From the NCBI RefSeq assembly GCF_003261055.1, contig NZ_CP030073.1, positions 6,510,001-6,574,000 on the forward strand: a stretch of DNA of 64,000 nt, given 5' to 3'. The DNA comes from Streptomyces cadmiisoli. Lineage in GTDB: Bacteria > Actinomycetota > Actinomycetes > Streptomycetales > Streptomycetaceae. Shown here piece after piece: positions 1 through 8,910 of this stretch; position 1 is the first letter of the stretch; every line of letters starts with the position of its first letter. Made by a program: the position numbers and the translations under genes. Below the pieces are notes generated by a model. That model ran no database searches. It was not told the origin of the DNA and was given only the letters and a program-made list of their open reading frames with translations.

Positions 1-758
1 AGCCCGTCCAGCTGCCCGGCGACCCGGGCGATCTCCCCGACACCCGGCAGGAAACACAGCACGTCCCCGGACCGCTCGGCCAGCGCGCGCCGCACCACCG
101 ACGCCACGTGCGTCAGCAGCGCGGGATCGACCCGCATGCCGTGCGGCGGCCGCACGGGACGCCCGGGCGGCGCCCACACCACCTCCACCGGATGCGCGAC
201 GCCCTCCGCCGCCACGACCGGCGCCCCGCCCAGCAGCCGGGCCCACCCGTCGGCGTCGGTCGTCGCCGACGCGGCCACCAGCCGCAGCTCGGGCCGCAGT
301 GCCTCCCGTACGTCCCACAGGAACGCCGCCACCGTGTCCGCGTCCAGATGGCGCTCGTGCACCTCGTCGAGCACGACCACGTCGACGCCGCTCAGCTCCT
401 GGTCCCGCTGGAGCCGCTGGAGCAGCACACCGGTCGTGACCACCTCCACGCGCGTGTGCCGCCCGACGACACGTTCGCCGCGGACCGTGTAGCCGACGCT
501 CGCGCCGACCTTCTCGCCCAGCAGCCACGCCATCCGCCGCGCCGCCGCCCGCGCCGCGATCCGCCGCGGCTCGGCGACCACCACCCGGCGTGCCGGACCG
601 CCGCCGAGCAGGCCCGCGAGCGTCGGCGGCACCAGCGTCGTCTTACCGGTGCCGGGTGGTGCGACGAGCACGGCGGCGCCGTGCCCCTCCAGGGCTTCGC
701 GCAGGGCGGGCAGGGCGGTGCGGACGGGCAGCGCGTCCAGGGCGTCGTGGCGGATCAC
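1..758 (-). CDS. hrpB: ATP-dependent helicase HrpB (5' part; C-terminus outside window)
   Basis: The reverse strand reads from a GTG at 758 to the window edge without a stop. The N-terminal RecA-like helicase domain is plain: Walker A PPGTGKTT near residue 35, then a VVVAEPRRIAARAAA motif, a DEAH-type box written LDEVHER, and the SAT motif as ASATTDAD. These are typical of HrpB, a DExH-box helicase of unclear cellular role in bacteria. No RNA or protein partner can be read from the context. The 3' part lies beyond base 1, so length and the HrpB C-terminal domain cannot be checked. The family call rests on motif order and is firm; function beyond ATP-dependent nucleic-acid unwinding is not established. 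Confidence 0.9.
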   Translation of the reverse strand, partial: MIRHDALDALPVRTALPALREALEGHGAAVLVAPPGTGKTTLVPPTLAGLLGGGPARRVVVAEPRRIAARAAARRMAWLLGEKVGASVGYTVRGERVVGRHTRVEVVTTGVLLQRLQRDQELSGVDVVVLDEVHERHLDADTVAAFLWDVREALRPELRLVAASATTDADGWARLLGGAPVVAAEGVAHPVEVVWAPPGRPVRPPHGMRVDPALLTHVASVVRRALAERSGDVLCFLPGVGEIARVAGQLDG

Positions 759-977
759 GCCCCCAGTGTCGTACGCCCCCGGAAGGCCCCCGCACGCGCG
801 CGTGTGTGTAAGGACCGGTCACGTCGGTACGCGGGACCGCTCCGGCATGCCCCGACGCGCGCATGGGTCAGGGTCTCCGTTTCCTGCGCTGTCCCGCCCG
901 GCGCGGAACGCTCCGACCGAGCGCCCGCACCACGAAGCCCTCGTACGTGCGCGAAAGCCCCCGCACGTGCGTGTGCG
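759..977. other. Gene-free spacer with alternating purine-pyrimidine CGCACG/GTGTG tracts
   Basis: The 219 bases lie between the hrpB start and the end of the downstream methyltransferase gene, which is transcribed toward hrpB. The stretch contains repeated CGCACGTGCGTGTG-like runs near 795-812 and 940-975. No RBS-preceded frame or clear terminator is seen. Confidence 0.4.
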
Positions 978-1883
978 TCAGTCCCGCTCGCAGACGAAGA
1001 TCGCCGTCCCGGGGATCAGAGCGCCGCGCAGCGGTGACCATCCGCCCCACTCCGAGGTGTTCCAGGCCGGCCACTCCGGCTCCACCAGGTCCACCAGACG
1101 GAAGCCGGACGCCGCGATGTCGCGGACACGGTCTCCGAGGGTCCTGTGGTGCTCGACGTACACCGCACGGCCGGTCTCGTCCTGCTCGACGTAGGGCGTG
1201 CGGTCGAAGTAGGACGCCGACACCGTGAGCCCCTCCGGGCCGGGCTCGTCCGGGAACGCCCAGCGGATCGGGTGCGTCACCGAGAACACGAACCGCCCGC
1301 CCGGCCGCAGCACCCTGCGCACCTCCCGCAGCACCAGCCGCGGATCCGCCACGAACGGCAGCGCCCCGTACGCGGAGCACGCCAGGTCGAAGGAGCCGTC
1401 CGCGAAGGGGAGCGCGGCGGCGTCGGCGCAGACGAGTGGAAACGATCCGCCGATCCGCAGCGCGTGCTGGAGCTGGCGGTGCGAGAGGTCCAGGGCCACC
1501 GGACGGGCGCCCTGGGCGGCCAGCCAGCGCGCGCACTGCGCCGCGCCGGCGCCGATCTCCAGCACGGCCCTGCCCTTGAGCTCCGCCGGCGGGCCCAGCA
1601 GCTCCGCCTCCACCTCGTCGAGGCCCTCCGGCCCCCAGACGAAGCGGTCGTCGCCGAGGAACGTGCCGTGCTCGATCTGGTACTCGTCCGCGTTCCGGTC
1701 CCACCAGCCACGGTTGGCCCGGGCGCTCTCCGCGGCGTCGGCCCGGCGTCGGGTGGCTTCCGGCTCGAACGCTTCCGGCTCTTGGATGATCGGCTCCCTC
1801 GTATTAATCTCGGCCTCCTTCCGGCCCGTCCCGGCTGTGTCACCGGAGGGGCGCGCCGAGGAGCGCGTGGCCTGAAGCGACAT
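978..1883 (-). CDS. Class I SAM-dependent methyltransferase
   Basis: The 301-residue protein has a Rossmann methyltransferase core. Motif I is VLEIGAGAAQCARW near residue 110, an acidic loop follows (VALDLSHRQL), then motif II-like FDLACSAYGALPFV and the post-core LRPGGRFVFSVTHPI. This is the Methyltransf_11/UbiE-like superfamily; the substrate cannot be deduced. The N-terminal 60 residues are hydrophilic and poorly structured. The ATG at 1883 (MSLQATRSS) is chosen because no stronger start with an SD lies before the conserved WWDRNADEYQ segment. The gene diverges from rpsA across about 280 bp holding the rpsA promoter. It neighbours housekeeping genes in the usual Streptomyces order, which suggests a conserved but uncharacterised role. 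Confidence 0.8.
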   Translation of the reverse strand: MSLQATRSSARPSGDTAGTGRKEAEINTREPIIQEPEAFEPEATRRRADAAESARANRGWWDRNADEYQIEHGTFLGDDRFVWGPEGLDEVEAELLGPPAELKGRAVLEIGAGAAQCARWLAAQGARPVALDLSHRQLQHALRIGGSFPLVCADAAALPFADGSFDLACSAYGALPFVADPRLVLREVRRVLRPGGRFVFSVTHPIRWAFPDEPGPEGLTVSASYFDRTPYVEQDETGRAVYVEHHRTLGDRVRDIAASGFRLVDLVEPEWPAWNTSEWGGWSPLRGALIPGTAIFVCERD

Positions 1884-1933
1884 GTTTTGTGTCGGGTATG
1901 CGACGATCCGCCCCGGGTGTGCGGCTTCGCGCA

Positions 1934-1962
1934 TTGACCCTGCCCGGCTGCCCCCGTATGCT
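1934..1962 (+). promoter_or_regulatory. Probable HrdB-type promoter of rpsA
   Basis: TTGACC at 1934-1939 and TATGCT at 1957-1962 are separated by exactly 17 bp, a good match to the vegetative promoter consensus of actinobacteria. Transcription would start near 1969, leaving a leader of about 194 nt before the rpsA ATG at 2163. Confidence 0.65.
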
Positions 1963-2043
1963 ACAAGTTGCGCTGCGGGCCTGCGCACCTCAGACGTAGC
2001 AGGCTGCGCTCGCATCTGTTGTATGTCCCCTCGGTTCTCGAGG

Positions 2044-2069
2044 CGCCACCACCAGTGACTGGTGGGGCG
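2044..2069 (+). promoter_or_regulatory. Hairpin in the rpsA leader
   Basis: CGCC-A-CCACCAGT (2044-2056) pairs with ACTGGTGGGGCG (2058-2069), a near-perfect stem with one bulged A. It lies about 100 nt before the rpsA start, inside the predicted long 5' leader. A role in autoregulation by S1 is only an inference. Confidence 0.45.
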
Positions 2070-2162
2070 TTTCCTTGGCTGTCCGGCTTCTGCAGAGCGA
2101 AACGGGCTCCCGGCGTAAGCAGTACCTACGACTTCAATGTCCGTACCGGAGCCCTTTCCCAC

Positions 2163-3653
2163 ATGACGAGCAGCACCGAGACCACCGCCACCACCCCGCA
2201 GGTAGCGGTCAACGACATCGGTAACGAGGAAGCCTTCCTCGCCGCGATCGACGAGACGATCAAGTACTTCAACGACGGCGACATCGTCGACGGCGTCATC
2301 GTGAAGGTCGACCGGGACGAGGTCCTGCTCGACATCGGTTACAAGACCGAAGGCGTTATCCCGAGCCGCGAGCTCTCCATCAAGCACGACGTCGACCCCA
2401 ACGAGGTCGTCGCCGTCGGTGACGAGATCGAGGCCCTTGTTCTCCAGAAGGAGGACAAGGAAGGCCGCCTGATCCTCTCGAAGAAGCGCGCCCAGTACGA
2501 GCGTGCCTGGGGCACCATCGAGAAGATCAAGGAAGAGGACGGGATCGTCACCGGTACCGTCATCGAGGTCGTCAAGGGTGGTCTCATCCTCGACATCGGC
2601 CTCCGCGGCTTCCTCCCGGCCTCCCTGGTCGAGATGCGCCGTGTTCGCGACCTCCAGCCCTACGTGGGCAAGGAGCTCGAGGCCAAGATCATCGAGCTGG
2701 ACAAGAACCGCAACAACGTGGTCCTGTCCCGCCGTGCCTGGCTGGAGCAGACCCAGTCCGAGGTCCGCCAGACGTTCCTCACGACCCTCCAGAAGGGTCA
2801 GGTCCGTTCCGGTGTGGTCTCCTCGATCGTCAACTTCGGTGCCTTCGTGGACCTGGGTGGCGTCGACGGACTGGTCCACGTCTCCGAGCTCTCCTGGAAG
2901 CACATCGACCACCCCTCCGAGGTTGTCGAGGTCGGCCAGGAGGTCACGGTCGAGGTCCTCGACGTCGACATGGACCGCGAGCGTGTCTCCCTGTCGCTGA
3001 AGGCGACCCAGGAAGACCCGTGGCAGCAGTTCGCCCGCACCCACCAGATCGGCCAGGTCGTGCCCGGCAAGGTCACGAAGCTGGTTCCGTTCGGTGCGTT
3101 CGTCCGCGTGGACGAGGGCATCGAGGGTCTGGTCCACATCTCCGAGCTGGCCGAGCGCCACGTGGAGATCCCGGAGCAGGTCGTCCAGGTCAACGACGAG
3201 ATCTTCGTCAAGGTCATCGACATCGACCTCGAGCGCCGTCGCATCAGCCTCTCGCTGAAGCAGGCCAACGAGGCCTTCGGTGCCGACCCGGCCTCGGTCG
3301 AGTTCGACCCGACCCTGTACGGCATGGCCGCGTCCTACGACGACCAGGGCAACTACATCTACCCCGAGGGCTTCGACCCCGAGACCAACGACTGGCTCGA
3401 GGGCTACGAGACCCAGCGCGAGGCGTGGGAGCACCAGTACGCCGAGGCGCAGACCCGCTTCGAGCAGCACCAGCAGCAGGTCATCAAGTCCCGCGAGGCC
3501 GACGCCGCTGCCGCGGCCGAGGGCGGCGAGGCTGCGGCTCCGGCCGCGACCGGCGGCTCGTACTCCTCCGAGGGTCCGGACAACTCCGGCGCGCTGGCCT
3601 CGGACGAGGCGCTCGCCGCGCTGCGCGAGAAGCTGGCCGGCGGCCAGAGCTGA
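2163..3653 (+). CDS. rpsA: 30S ribosomal protein S1
   Basis: The 496-residue protein has four S1 (OB-fold) RNA-binding repeats at roughly residues 38-110, 122-190, 207-278 and 292-365. The later repeats carry the recurring VKVVPFGAFV / GLVHISEL / V..ID.ERRRISLSLK signature. S1 helps load mRNA on the 30S subunit. Compared with the six-repeat enterobacterial S1 this is the shorter actinobacterial form, ending in an acidic, Ala-rich tail with a Gln-rich stretch (residues about 420-496). The ATG at 2163 gives the conserved N-terminus MTSSTETT. The only SD-like GGAG lies about 12 nt upstream, so initiation looks weak or unusual. A strong terminator follows at 3699. Confidence 0.97.
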   Translation: MTSSTETTATTPQVAVNDIGNEEAFLAAIDETIKYFNDGDIVDGVIVKVDRDEVLLDIGYKTEGVIPSRELSIKHDVDPNEVVAVGDEIEALVLQKEDKEGRLILSKKRAQYERAWGTIEKIKEEDGIVTGTVIEVVKGGLILDIGLRGFLPASLVEMRRVRDLQPYVGKELEAKIIELDKNRNNVVLSRRAWLEQTQSEVRQTFLTTLQKGQVRSGVVSSIVNFGAFVDLGGVDGLVHVSELSWKHIDHPSEVVEVGQEVTVEVLDVDMDRERVSLSLKATQEDPWQQFARTHQIGQVVPGKVTKLVPFGAFVRVDEGIEGLVHISELAERHVEIPEQVVQVNDEIFVKVIDIDLERRRISLSLKQANEAFGADPASVEFDPTLYGMAASYDDQGNYIYPEGFDPETNDWLEGYETQREAWEHQYAEAQTRFEQHQQQVIKSREADAAAAAEGGEAAAPAATGGSYSSEGPDNSGALASDEALAALREKLAGGQS

Positions 3654-3698
3654 TCTCCCGCTAGGGAGCAGCTCCAGCCGTTGAGGCTGGGCCTTTGA

Positions 3699-3735
3699 CC
3701 GAGGGTCCGCATCCTTCCCGGATGCGGGCCCTCGG
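3699..3735 (+). terminator. rpsA terminator hairpin
   Basis: A 16-bp stem pairs 3699-3714 with 3720-3735 around a 5-nt loop, with one G-U pair. It starts 46 nt past the rpsA stop. No long T-tract follows, as is common in Streptomyces. Confidence 0.8.
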
Positions 3736-4141
3736 TGCGTTGTGCGCGTACGGCGAGTGCGGCGGACATCGGAGTGGAATGCGTACGTACGGCCACGTCC
3801 GGGAAGATCCGCCGACCCTCGCCTGTGCAGCGACGGCGCGGACCGCCCCTGGCCTCTCTGCCCCGACTTTTCCGGCGCCGGCTCCTCCCAGCGCCAGCTC
3901 CGCCCGGCCCTGGCTCCTCCCGGCCCCGGCCCCTCCCGGCACCTCCCTCTTCCGATGCCGAACCCCGGCACAAGCGGCAGATCCCCTCAACCCGCCCTTC
4001 ACGCGCGCGTACTGACGTGCCGTGACACCTCGGCGCCGGCACCCGGCCCGGCCGTGACAGATGCCTGATCATGGTCCGGTGCGGGAATGCCCTTGCTCTG
4101 CCCTGTGTTGTTCAGCAGGAACAGGAGAAGGAGCGGTCACT
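3736..4141. other. Long intergenic region, C-rich low complexity
   Basis: The 406 bases between the rpsA terminator and the PAC2 gene contain imperfect repeats of a GCTCCTCCCGGC-like unit around 3880-3950. Frames open here on both strands are proline/arginine low complexity and lack ribosome binding sites. The PAC2 promoter presumably lies in the last 100 bases, but I cannot place it with confidence. Confidence 0.4.
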
Positions 4142-5080
4142 GTGCTTGATCCACAGGGTTTGTACACGTGGGAGCCGAAGGGCCTGGCCGTCGTCGACAT
4201 GGCGCTCGCCCAGGAGTCGGCCGGTCTTGTCATGCTCTACCACTTCGACGGATACATCGACGCGGGCGAGACCGGCGACCAGATCGTCGACCGGCTCCTC
4301 GACTCGCTGCCCCACCAGGTCGTCGCCCGGTTCGACCACGACCGACTGGTGGACTACCGCGCCCGCCGTCCGCTGCTGACCTTCCGGCGTGACCACTTCG
4401 CGTCCTACGACGAGCCCACGCTGGCCGTGCACATGGTCCAGGACGCCACCGGAGCGCCCTTCCTGCTGCTCTCCGGCCCGGAGCCGGACGTGGAGTGGGA
4501 GCGCTTCGCCGCAGCGGTGGAGCAGATCGTGGAGCGCCTCGGCGTGCGCCTCGCGGTGAACTTCAACGGCATCCCCATGGGCGTTCCGCACACCCGGCCC
4601 GTGGGCCTGACCCCGCACGGCAACCGCACCGACCTCGTGCCCGGCCACGACAGCCCGTTCGACGACGCACAGGTGCCCGGCAGCGCCGAGGCGCTGGTGG
4701 AGTACCGCCTGATGAAGGCCGGCCACGACGTCCTCGGCGTCGCCGCGCACGTCCCGCACTACATCGCCCGATCCCCCTACCCGGACGCCGCGCTGACGGC
4801 TCTGGAGGCCATCACATCGGCCACCGGACTGGTCCTGCCCGGCATCGCGCACGCCCTGCGCACGGAGGCCCACCGTACGCAGACCGAGATCGACCGGCAG
4901 ATCCAGGAGGGCGACGAGGAGCTCACCGCTCTGGTCCAAGGCCTGGAGCACCAGTACGACGCGGTGGCGGGTGCCGAGACCCGCGGCAACATGCTCGCCG
5001 AACCGGTCGAGATCCCGTCGGCGGACGAGATCGGGCAGGAGTTCGAGCGGTTCCTGGCGGAGCGCGAAGGGGACAACTGA
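4142..5080 (+). CDS. PAC2 family protein
   Basis: The 312-residue protein matches the PAC2 (proteasome assembly chaperone 2-like) family that is common in actinobacteria. Visible landmarks are the N-terminal [19 protein letters not shown], the central [15 protein letters not shown] and the C-terminal [19 protein letters not shown]. In eukaryotes the fold helps assemble the 20S proteasome; the bacterial role is not established. The GTG at 4142 is chosen because an AGGAGAAGGAG Shine-Dalgarno run sits 8 nt upstream. The last 90 residues are charged and likely helical. It sits between rpsA and coaE, the usual Streptomyces position. Confidence 0.88.
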   Translation: MLDPQGLYTWEPKGLAVVDMALAQESAGLVMLYHFDGYIDAGETGDQIVDRLLDSLPHQVVARFDHDRLVDYRARRPLLTFRRDHFASYDEPTLAVHMVQDATGAPFLLLSGPEPDVEWERFAAAVEQIVERLGVRLAVNFNGIPMGVPHTRPVGLTPHGNRTDLVPGHDSPFDDAQVPGSAEALVEYRLMKAGHDVLGVAAHVPHYIARSPYPDAALTALEAITSATGLVLPGIAHALRTEAHRTQTEIDRQIQEGDEELTALVQGLEHQYDAVAGAETRGNMLAEPVEIPSADEIGQEFERFLAEREGDN

Positions 5081-5170
5081 GCAGCCCTACGACACCTGAC
5101 GAGGCCTGACGACCCCCGTGGCAGCGGGGGCCGCTGGGTGCCGCACCGAGCAGGCCCTAAGCTTCGGCTC

Positions 5171-5791
5171 ATGCTGAAGGTGGGCCTGACCGGCGGGATC
5201 GGCGCCGGCAAGAGCGAGGTGTCCCGGCTGCTCGTGGAGTGCGGGGCCGTGCTGATCGACGCGGACCGCCTCGCCCGTGAGGTGGTGGCGCCGGGCACAC
5301 CCGGCCTGGCCGCGGTCGTCGAGGCGTTCGGGCCCGAGGTGCTCGCCGAGGACGGAAGCCTGGACCGGCCGAGGCTCGGCTCCGTCGTGTTCTCGGACCC
5401 GGAGAAACTCGCCGTCCTCAACGCGATCGTGCACCCCCTGGTCGGCGCCCGCTCCCGGGAACTGGAGGCGGCGGCCGCCGAGGGCGCCGTCGTCGTCCAC
5501 GACGTCCCGCTGCTCACCGAGAACGGACTCGCGCCGCTGTACGACGTCGTGGTCGTCGTGGACGCCACCCCCGAGACCCAGCTCGACCGTCTCGTACGGC
5601 TGCGGGGCATGACCGAGGAGGACGCACGCGCGCGTATGGCGGCCCAGGCCGCACGCGCGCAGCGCCTGGAGATCGCGGACATCGTGATCGACAACGACGT
5701 GCCGCTGGCGGAGCTCCGGGGGCGTGTGAAGGACGTATGGGCCGATCTCGTCCAGCGGGCGCAGGCGCCCCAGCAACCGCCTCAGGAATAG
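5171..5791 (+). CDS. coaE: Dephospho-CoA kinase
   Basis: CoaE phosphorylates the 3'-hydroxyl of dephospho-CoA, the last step of coenzyme A synthesis in the cytoplasm. The 206-residue protein begins [15 protein letters not shown], a P-loop at residues 8-15. The family-typical [12 protein letters not shown] follows near residue 33, then HPLVGARS, the [13 protein letters not shown] segment and RMAAQ. The length agrees with single-domain CoaE; some actinobacteria have a longer form with a C-terminal UPF0157 domain, absent here. The start is the ATG 10 nt after AAGCTTCGG; the SD is weak. The TPR gene follows 50 bp downstream in the same direction. Confidence 0.95.
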   Translation: MLKVGLTGGIGAGKSEVSRLLVECGAVLIDADRLAREVVAPGTPGLAAVVEAFGPEVLAEDGSLDRPRLGSVVFSDPEKLAVLNAIVHPLVGARSRELEAAAAEGAVVVHDVPLLTENGLAPLYDVVVVVDATPETQLDRLVRLRGMTEEDARARMAAQAARAQRLEIADIVIDNDVPLAELRGRVKDVWADLVQRAQAPQQPPQE

Positions 5792-5841
5792 CGGCCCCAC
5801 GACGGGGCGTTGAACCCGGTCAGTGAGGGAAGGACTCAGGG

Positions 5842-6222
5842 GTGCCCGAGACCAGCGGTTCGAACGGACGTACACCGGAGACGGACGTCATCGACTTCCG
5901 CGCCGCCGAGCAGTTGCTCGCCGCGCGCGACCCGCGGGGTGCGGTGAAGCTGCTCGACGGAGTCATCGCCGCGCATCCGGAGAACACCGCGGCGCGGCTG
6001 CTGCGCGCGCGGGCGTTCTTCGCCGCCGCCCAACTGCGGCCCGCGGAATTGGAGTTCACCATCGTCCTGGAGCGCGAGCCGGACAATGCCTTCGCCCACT
6101 TCGCGCTCGCCCGCACCTACGAACGCCAGGGACGGCCCGAGCAGGCCATGCGGCACTTCCGTCTGGCCGCCGCGCTGGACCCCAATCCGCAGTATCTGAG
6201 AGCGGCCCGCTTCGACAGCTGA
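5842..6222 (+). CDS. Tetratricopeptide repeat protein
   Basis: The 126-residue soluble protein is made almost entirely of TPR-like helix pairs. One runs from about residue 16 (FRAAEQLLAARDPRGAVKLLDGVIAAHPENTAARLLRARAF), and a second canonical repeat spans AFAHFALARTYERQGRPEQAMRHFRLAAALDPN. It is therefore a protein-protein interaction scaffold with no catalytic residues. The GTG start at 5842 follows GAAGGACTCAGGG. It is close behind coaE and may be co-transcribed with it. The partner is unknown. Confidence 0.85.
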   Translation: MPETSGSNGRTPETDVIDFRAAEQLLAARDPRGAVKLLDGVIAAHPENTAARLLRARAFFAAAQLRPAELEFTIVLEREPDNAFAHFALARTYERQGRPEQAMRHFRLAAALDPNPQYLRAARFDS

Positions 6223-6255
6223 CAGCCGCCCGGCGCGGCGGTCGGGCCGGCGGTG

Positions 6256-6522
6256 CTACCGGACGCGGTGGTCCGGTGGCTGGTACGGCGGGACGTCCGG
6301 GCCGGGCTGGTAGTGCGGGCCCTGGCGGATGTGCCTGAGGATCACGGCCAGGTCGATGGTGATCACCAGCCAGAGCACCCCGCACGCGATCGCCCACCCG
6401 GGCCGGCCCACCAGGGCGAAGGCGGCAGTGCCGAAGATCGCCCAGACCAGCCCCCACACACTCAGCCAGAAGCGCATGCGCAGCGCACTGCGCGCGGTCG
6501 CCGGCTCACTGCCCGTACGCAT
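6256..6522 (-). CDS. Small two-helix membrane protein, DUF6343-like
   Basis: The 88-residue protein has two hydrophobic segments (about residues 18-38 and 42-62) and a C-terminal HIRQGPHYQPGPDVPPYQPP segment. That arrangement is typical of a Streptomyces-restricted small membrane family which I recognise as DUF6343. An AGGAG lies 6 nt before the ATG at 6522. Function is unknown. It is convergent with the TPR gene. The high proline content of the tail suggests a cytoplasmic or external flexible end. Confidence 0.7.
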   Translation of the reverse strand: MRTGSEPATARSALRMRFWLSVWGLVWAIFGTAAFALVGRPGWAIACGVLWLVITIDLAVILRHIRQGPHYQPGPDVPPYQPPDHRVR

Positions 6523-6750
6523 CGGATCATCACTCCTACTTGAAACCTACTCTTCGCCCCGGGCGCTCGCTCTCGGCTCCCGCTTCGCGGTCCACGCAGG
6601 AAGGACCCGGCGCTTCCTCGCGGGCCCCCGGGTGCGACATGGCCGCAGCCCGTGGTCCTGTCCAGGGTGGCTGCCACTCGAACGGGTGAACCGGGCGCGG
6701 GTGGGAACGGCTGTGCGGGCGCGGCCCGTTGGACGGGCATGGAGCCGAAG

Positions 6751-7431
6751 ATGCGAGAAGGACATCAGGGGACGGGTCCGGGGGCGATCACCCCGGACGG
6801 CTGCGCGGTCGAGCTCTACTCGCGGCTGCCCGTCAGGACCGAGCCGGACATCATCGCGGGGGCCGTCCCGGCCGGCGCGCACATCCTGGAGCTGGGCTGC
6901 GGGGTGGGCCGGATGACACACCCGCTGCTGGAACGCGGCTGTGCGATCACGGCGGTGGACGAGTCGCCCGAGATGCTCGAACGAGTCCGCGGGGCCCGCA
7001 CGATATGCAGCCCGATCGAGACGCTCGACCTGGGCGAGAGGTTCGACGCGGTCCTGCTCGCGTCGTTCCTCGTGCACGCCGGAGACGTGGAAGTGCGGCG
7101 CGGCCTGCTGCGGACCTGCGTGCGTCACCTGGCCGACGACGGCTGCGTACTGATCCAGCGCGAGGGCGAGGAGTACCACACCGACGTACCGCGCGAACGG
7201 GTCGACCCGACCGGCTTCACCGTGCGGATCGTCTCGTCGCAGCCGGTCGGGGACGGCACGAACACGGTCCGCGCGGAGTACGAGTTCCCGGACGCGACAT
7301 GGACTCAGACGTTCCGCGCCCGGCCCCTGACGAAGGAGGAGTTCGAGGACGCACTGGCGGAGGCGGGCCTGAGGGTGGACGAGTATCTGACGGACGATCG
7401 GATATGGGTGAGGGCGGTCGCGGCCGGCTGA
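6751..7431 (+). CDS. Class I SAM-dependent methyltransferase
   Basis: This 226-residue methyltransferase has motif I as ILELGCGVGRMTHPLLERG near residue 45, then ITAVDESPEMLERV and FDAVLLASFLVHAGD. The Methyltransf_25-like core occupies most of the protein; the last 60 residues form a strand-rich C-terminal part. The ATG at 6751 has GGAG six bases upstream, so it is preferred to the in-frame ATG at 6739. The substrate is unknown and the neighbours (a small membrane protein, DoxX) give no clue. Confidence 0.78.
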   Translation: MREGHQGTGPGAITPDGCAVELYSRLPVRTEPDIIAGAVPAGAHILELGCGVGRMTHPLLERGCAITAVDESPEMLERVRGARTICSPIETLDLGERFDAVLLASFLVHAGDVEVRRGLLRTCVRHLADDGCVLIQREGEEYHTDVPRERVDPTGFTVRIVSSQPVGDGTNTVRAEYEFPDATWTQTFRARPLTKEEFEDALAEAGLRVDEYLTDDRIWVRAVAAG

Positions 7432-7574
7432 CCGCCGGGGCCGGGTCGCGGGTGCACGGCGCATGAGGAGGGGCGAACAGGCAGCGAATTCTCGCCGTTT
7501 CGCGATGAGTTCCCGTGCGGGGGCGGGTCTGTCCGGGTGACAGCATCACGGACCACGCCACCCAGGAGAACCCG

Positions 7575-8060
7575 ATGCCCGACCCCACCGCTCCCTTCAC
7601 TCCCGTCACTTCCGCCACGTCCGCTGCCTCCGCCGTCACCCGCGGGACGTCTGTCGCGGAGTCCGAGACCGCGCGGGGGCGTCGGGCTCGTGCCGCGCTG
7701 CGTGCCCTCCAGGTGGTCCTCGCCCTCTTCTTCGCGTTCGCCAGCGCGTTCCCCAAGCTGATCGGGCACTCGTCGGCCGCCGAGATCTTCCAGGAGATGG
7801 GCTGGGGCAGTGCCGGGATGTACGCGGTCGGGGCGCTCGAACTGGCGGGAGCGGCTGGGCTGGTGCTGCCGCTGGTGCAGTCCGCCGCGGCGATCGGGCT
7901 GAGCGGCCTGATGGTGGGGGCGTTCGTCGTCCAGCTCACCGTCTTCGACGGCGAGCAAGCGGCGACACCCGTGATCCTGCTCGTGCCGCTCACCTTGATC
8001 GCGTGGGCACGGCGACGCCAGAACAAGCAGTTGCTGCGCGTCGTGCGTCGACGGGGATGA
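7575..8060 (+). CDS. DoxX family membrane protein
   Basis: The 161-residue protein has a Ser/Thr-rich N-terminal 40 residues, then four hydrophobic helices. The first is VVLALFFAFASAFPKLIGH, and GMYAVGALELAGAAGLVLP follows, a pattern typical of DoxX/DoxX-like proteins. These are small membrane proteins linked in actinobacteria to redox homeostasis, though the activity of this member is unknown. The ATG at 7575 is taken because AGGAG lies 6 nt upstream. The end is strongly basic (RRRQNKQLLRVVRRRG), consistent with a cytoplasmic C-terminus. Confidence 0.75.
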   Translation: MPDPTAPFTPVTSATSAASAVTRGTSVAESETARGRRARAALRALQVVLALFFAFASAFPKLIGHSSAAEIFQEMGWGSAGMYAVGALELAGAAGLVLPLVQSAAAIGLSGLMVGAFVVQLTVFDGEQAATPVILLVPLTLIAWARRRQNKQLLRVVRRRG

Positions 8061-8117
8061 GGGGTGGGGTCGGCAGATCTGAGCCGGTGAGCGCCGGAGA
8101 GCGCGTCGCCGTCCGGG

Positions 8118-8783
8118 TCAGCGCCCGTCAGGATGCCCGCTCGCGCCGCCCGAAGGACGGAGGCTACCCAGGGCCCGGAGGCGCTCCAGGTCGCGGCGGT
8201 CCCGCTTGGTCGGCCGGCCGGCGCCCCGGTCGCGGATCCCGGCGGGCGCGACGGCCTCGCGGGGCGGCGGAGGCGGGCTGTTGTCGATGTAGCACTGGAC
8301 GGCCACGGGGGCGCCGACGCGCTTGCGGATCAGGCGTTTGACGACGACTACCCGCTCCCGGCCCTCCTGCCGCAGGCGTACCTCGTCACCGACGCGGACG
8401 GAGTGCGCCGGCTTGACCCGTTCGCCGTTCACGCGCACGTGGCCGCCCTTGCAGGCCGTGGCGCCCTGCGACCGGGTCTTGACCAGCCGTACCGACCAGA
8501 TCCAGCTGTCGATGCGGACGGTCTCGCCGTTCGCGGGCCCGGCCGCCTCCGCGGCGGCCACGGCCGCGGCGACCTTCGGGTCGACGGCCGGAGCGGCATC
8601 GTCGTTCGGGGGGACCGTCGCATGCTCGGCCCCGGAAGCCGCACCGGTGTCCTCCCGGGCGTCGGGCGCGGTGGCGGGCGGTTCCTCGGCGGCGCCCGCG
8701 GGGGCCGGGACGGTGGCGCCCCTGCCGTTCCGTCCCGTCCGGCTCTCGCCGCCGCTGTTCGTACCCGTTCGCTCCGCAGCCAT
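8118..8783 (-). CDS. S4-domain RNA-binding protein, Hsp15-like
   Basis: The 221-residue protein has an acidic, Ala/Pro-rich N-terminal half (residues 1-85) followed by an S4 RNA-binding domain. The domain reads RIDSWIWSVRLVKTRSQGATACKGGHVRVNGERVKPAHSVRVGDEVRL. The tail after it, including GRPTKRDRRDLERL, is typical of Hsp15/YrfH-type heat-shock RNA-binding proteins, which recycle stalled 50S subunits carrying nascent chains. The low-complexity N-terminal extension is longer than in the enterobacterial protein. It is divergent from the GH5 gene. Confidence 0.85.
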   Translation of the reverse strand: MAAERTGTNSGGESRTGRNGRGATVPAPAGAAEEPPATAPDAREDTGAASGAEHATVPPNDDAAPAVDPKVAAAVAAAEAAGPANGETVRIDSWIWSVRLVKTRSQGATACKGGHVRVNGERVKPAHSVRVGDEVRLRQEGRERVVVVKRLIRKRVGAPVAVQCYIDNSPPPPPREAVAPAGIRDRGAGRPTKRDRRDLERLRALGSLRPSGGASGHPDGR

Positions 8784-8910
8784 GTCTCGACCTTAATCCC
8801 CCCGGTCGGCCGTAGCCGCCTGCTTTTGTGGCCGGGGCCGAGCACCTACGTCTGGACCAATGTCGTGCCATCCACCATGATGACGCCGCCATGACAACCC
8901 AGCCTCCCGG

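Noticed and set aside
978..3971. A 997-codon reverse-strand open frame that includes the methyltransferase
   Set aside because: Its N-terminal two thirds are antisense to rpsA and low in any homology; only the part from 1883 down carries methyltransferase motifs.
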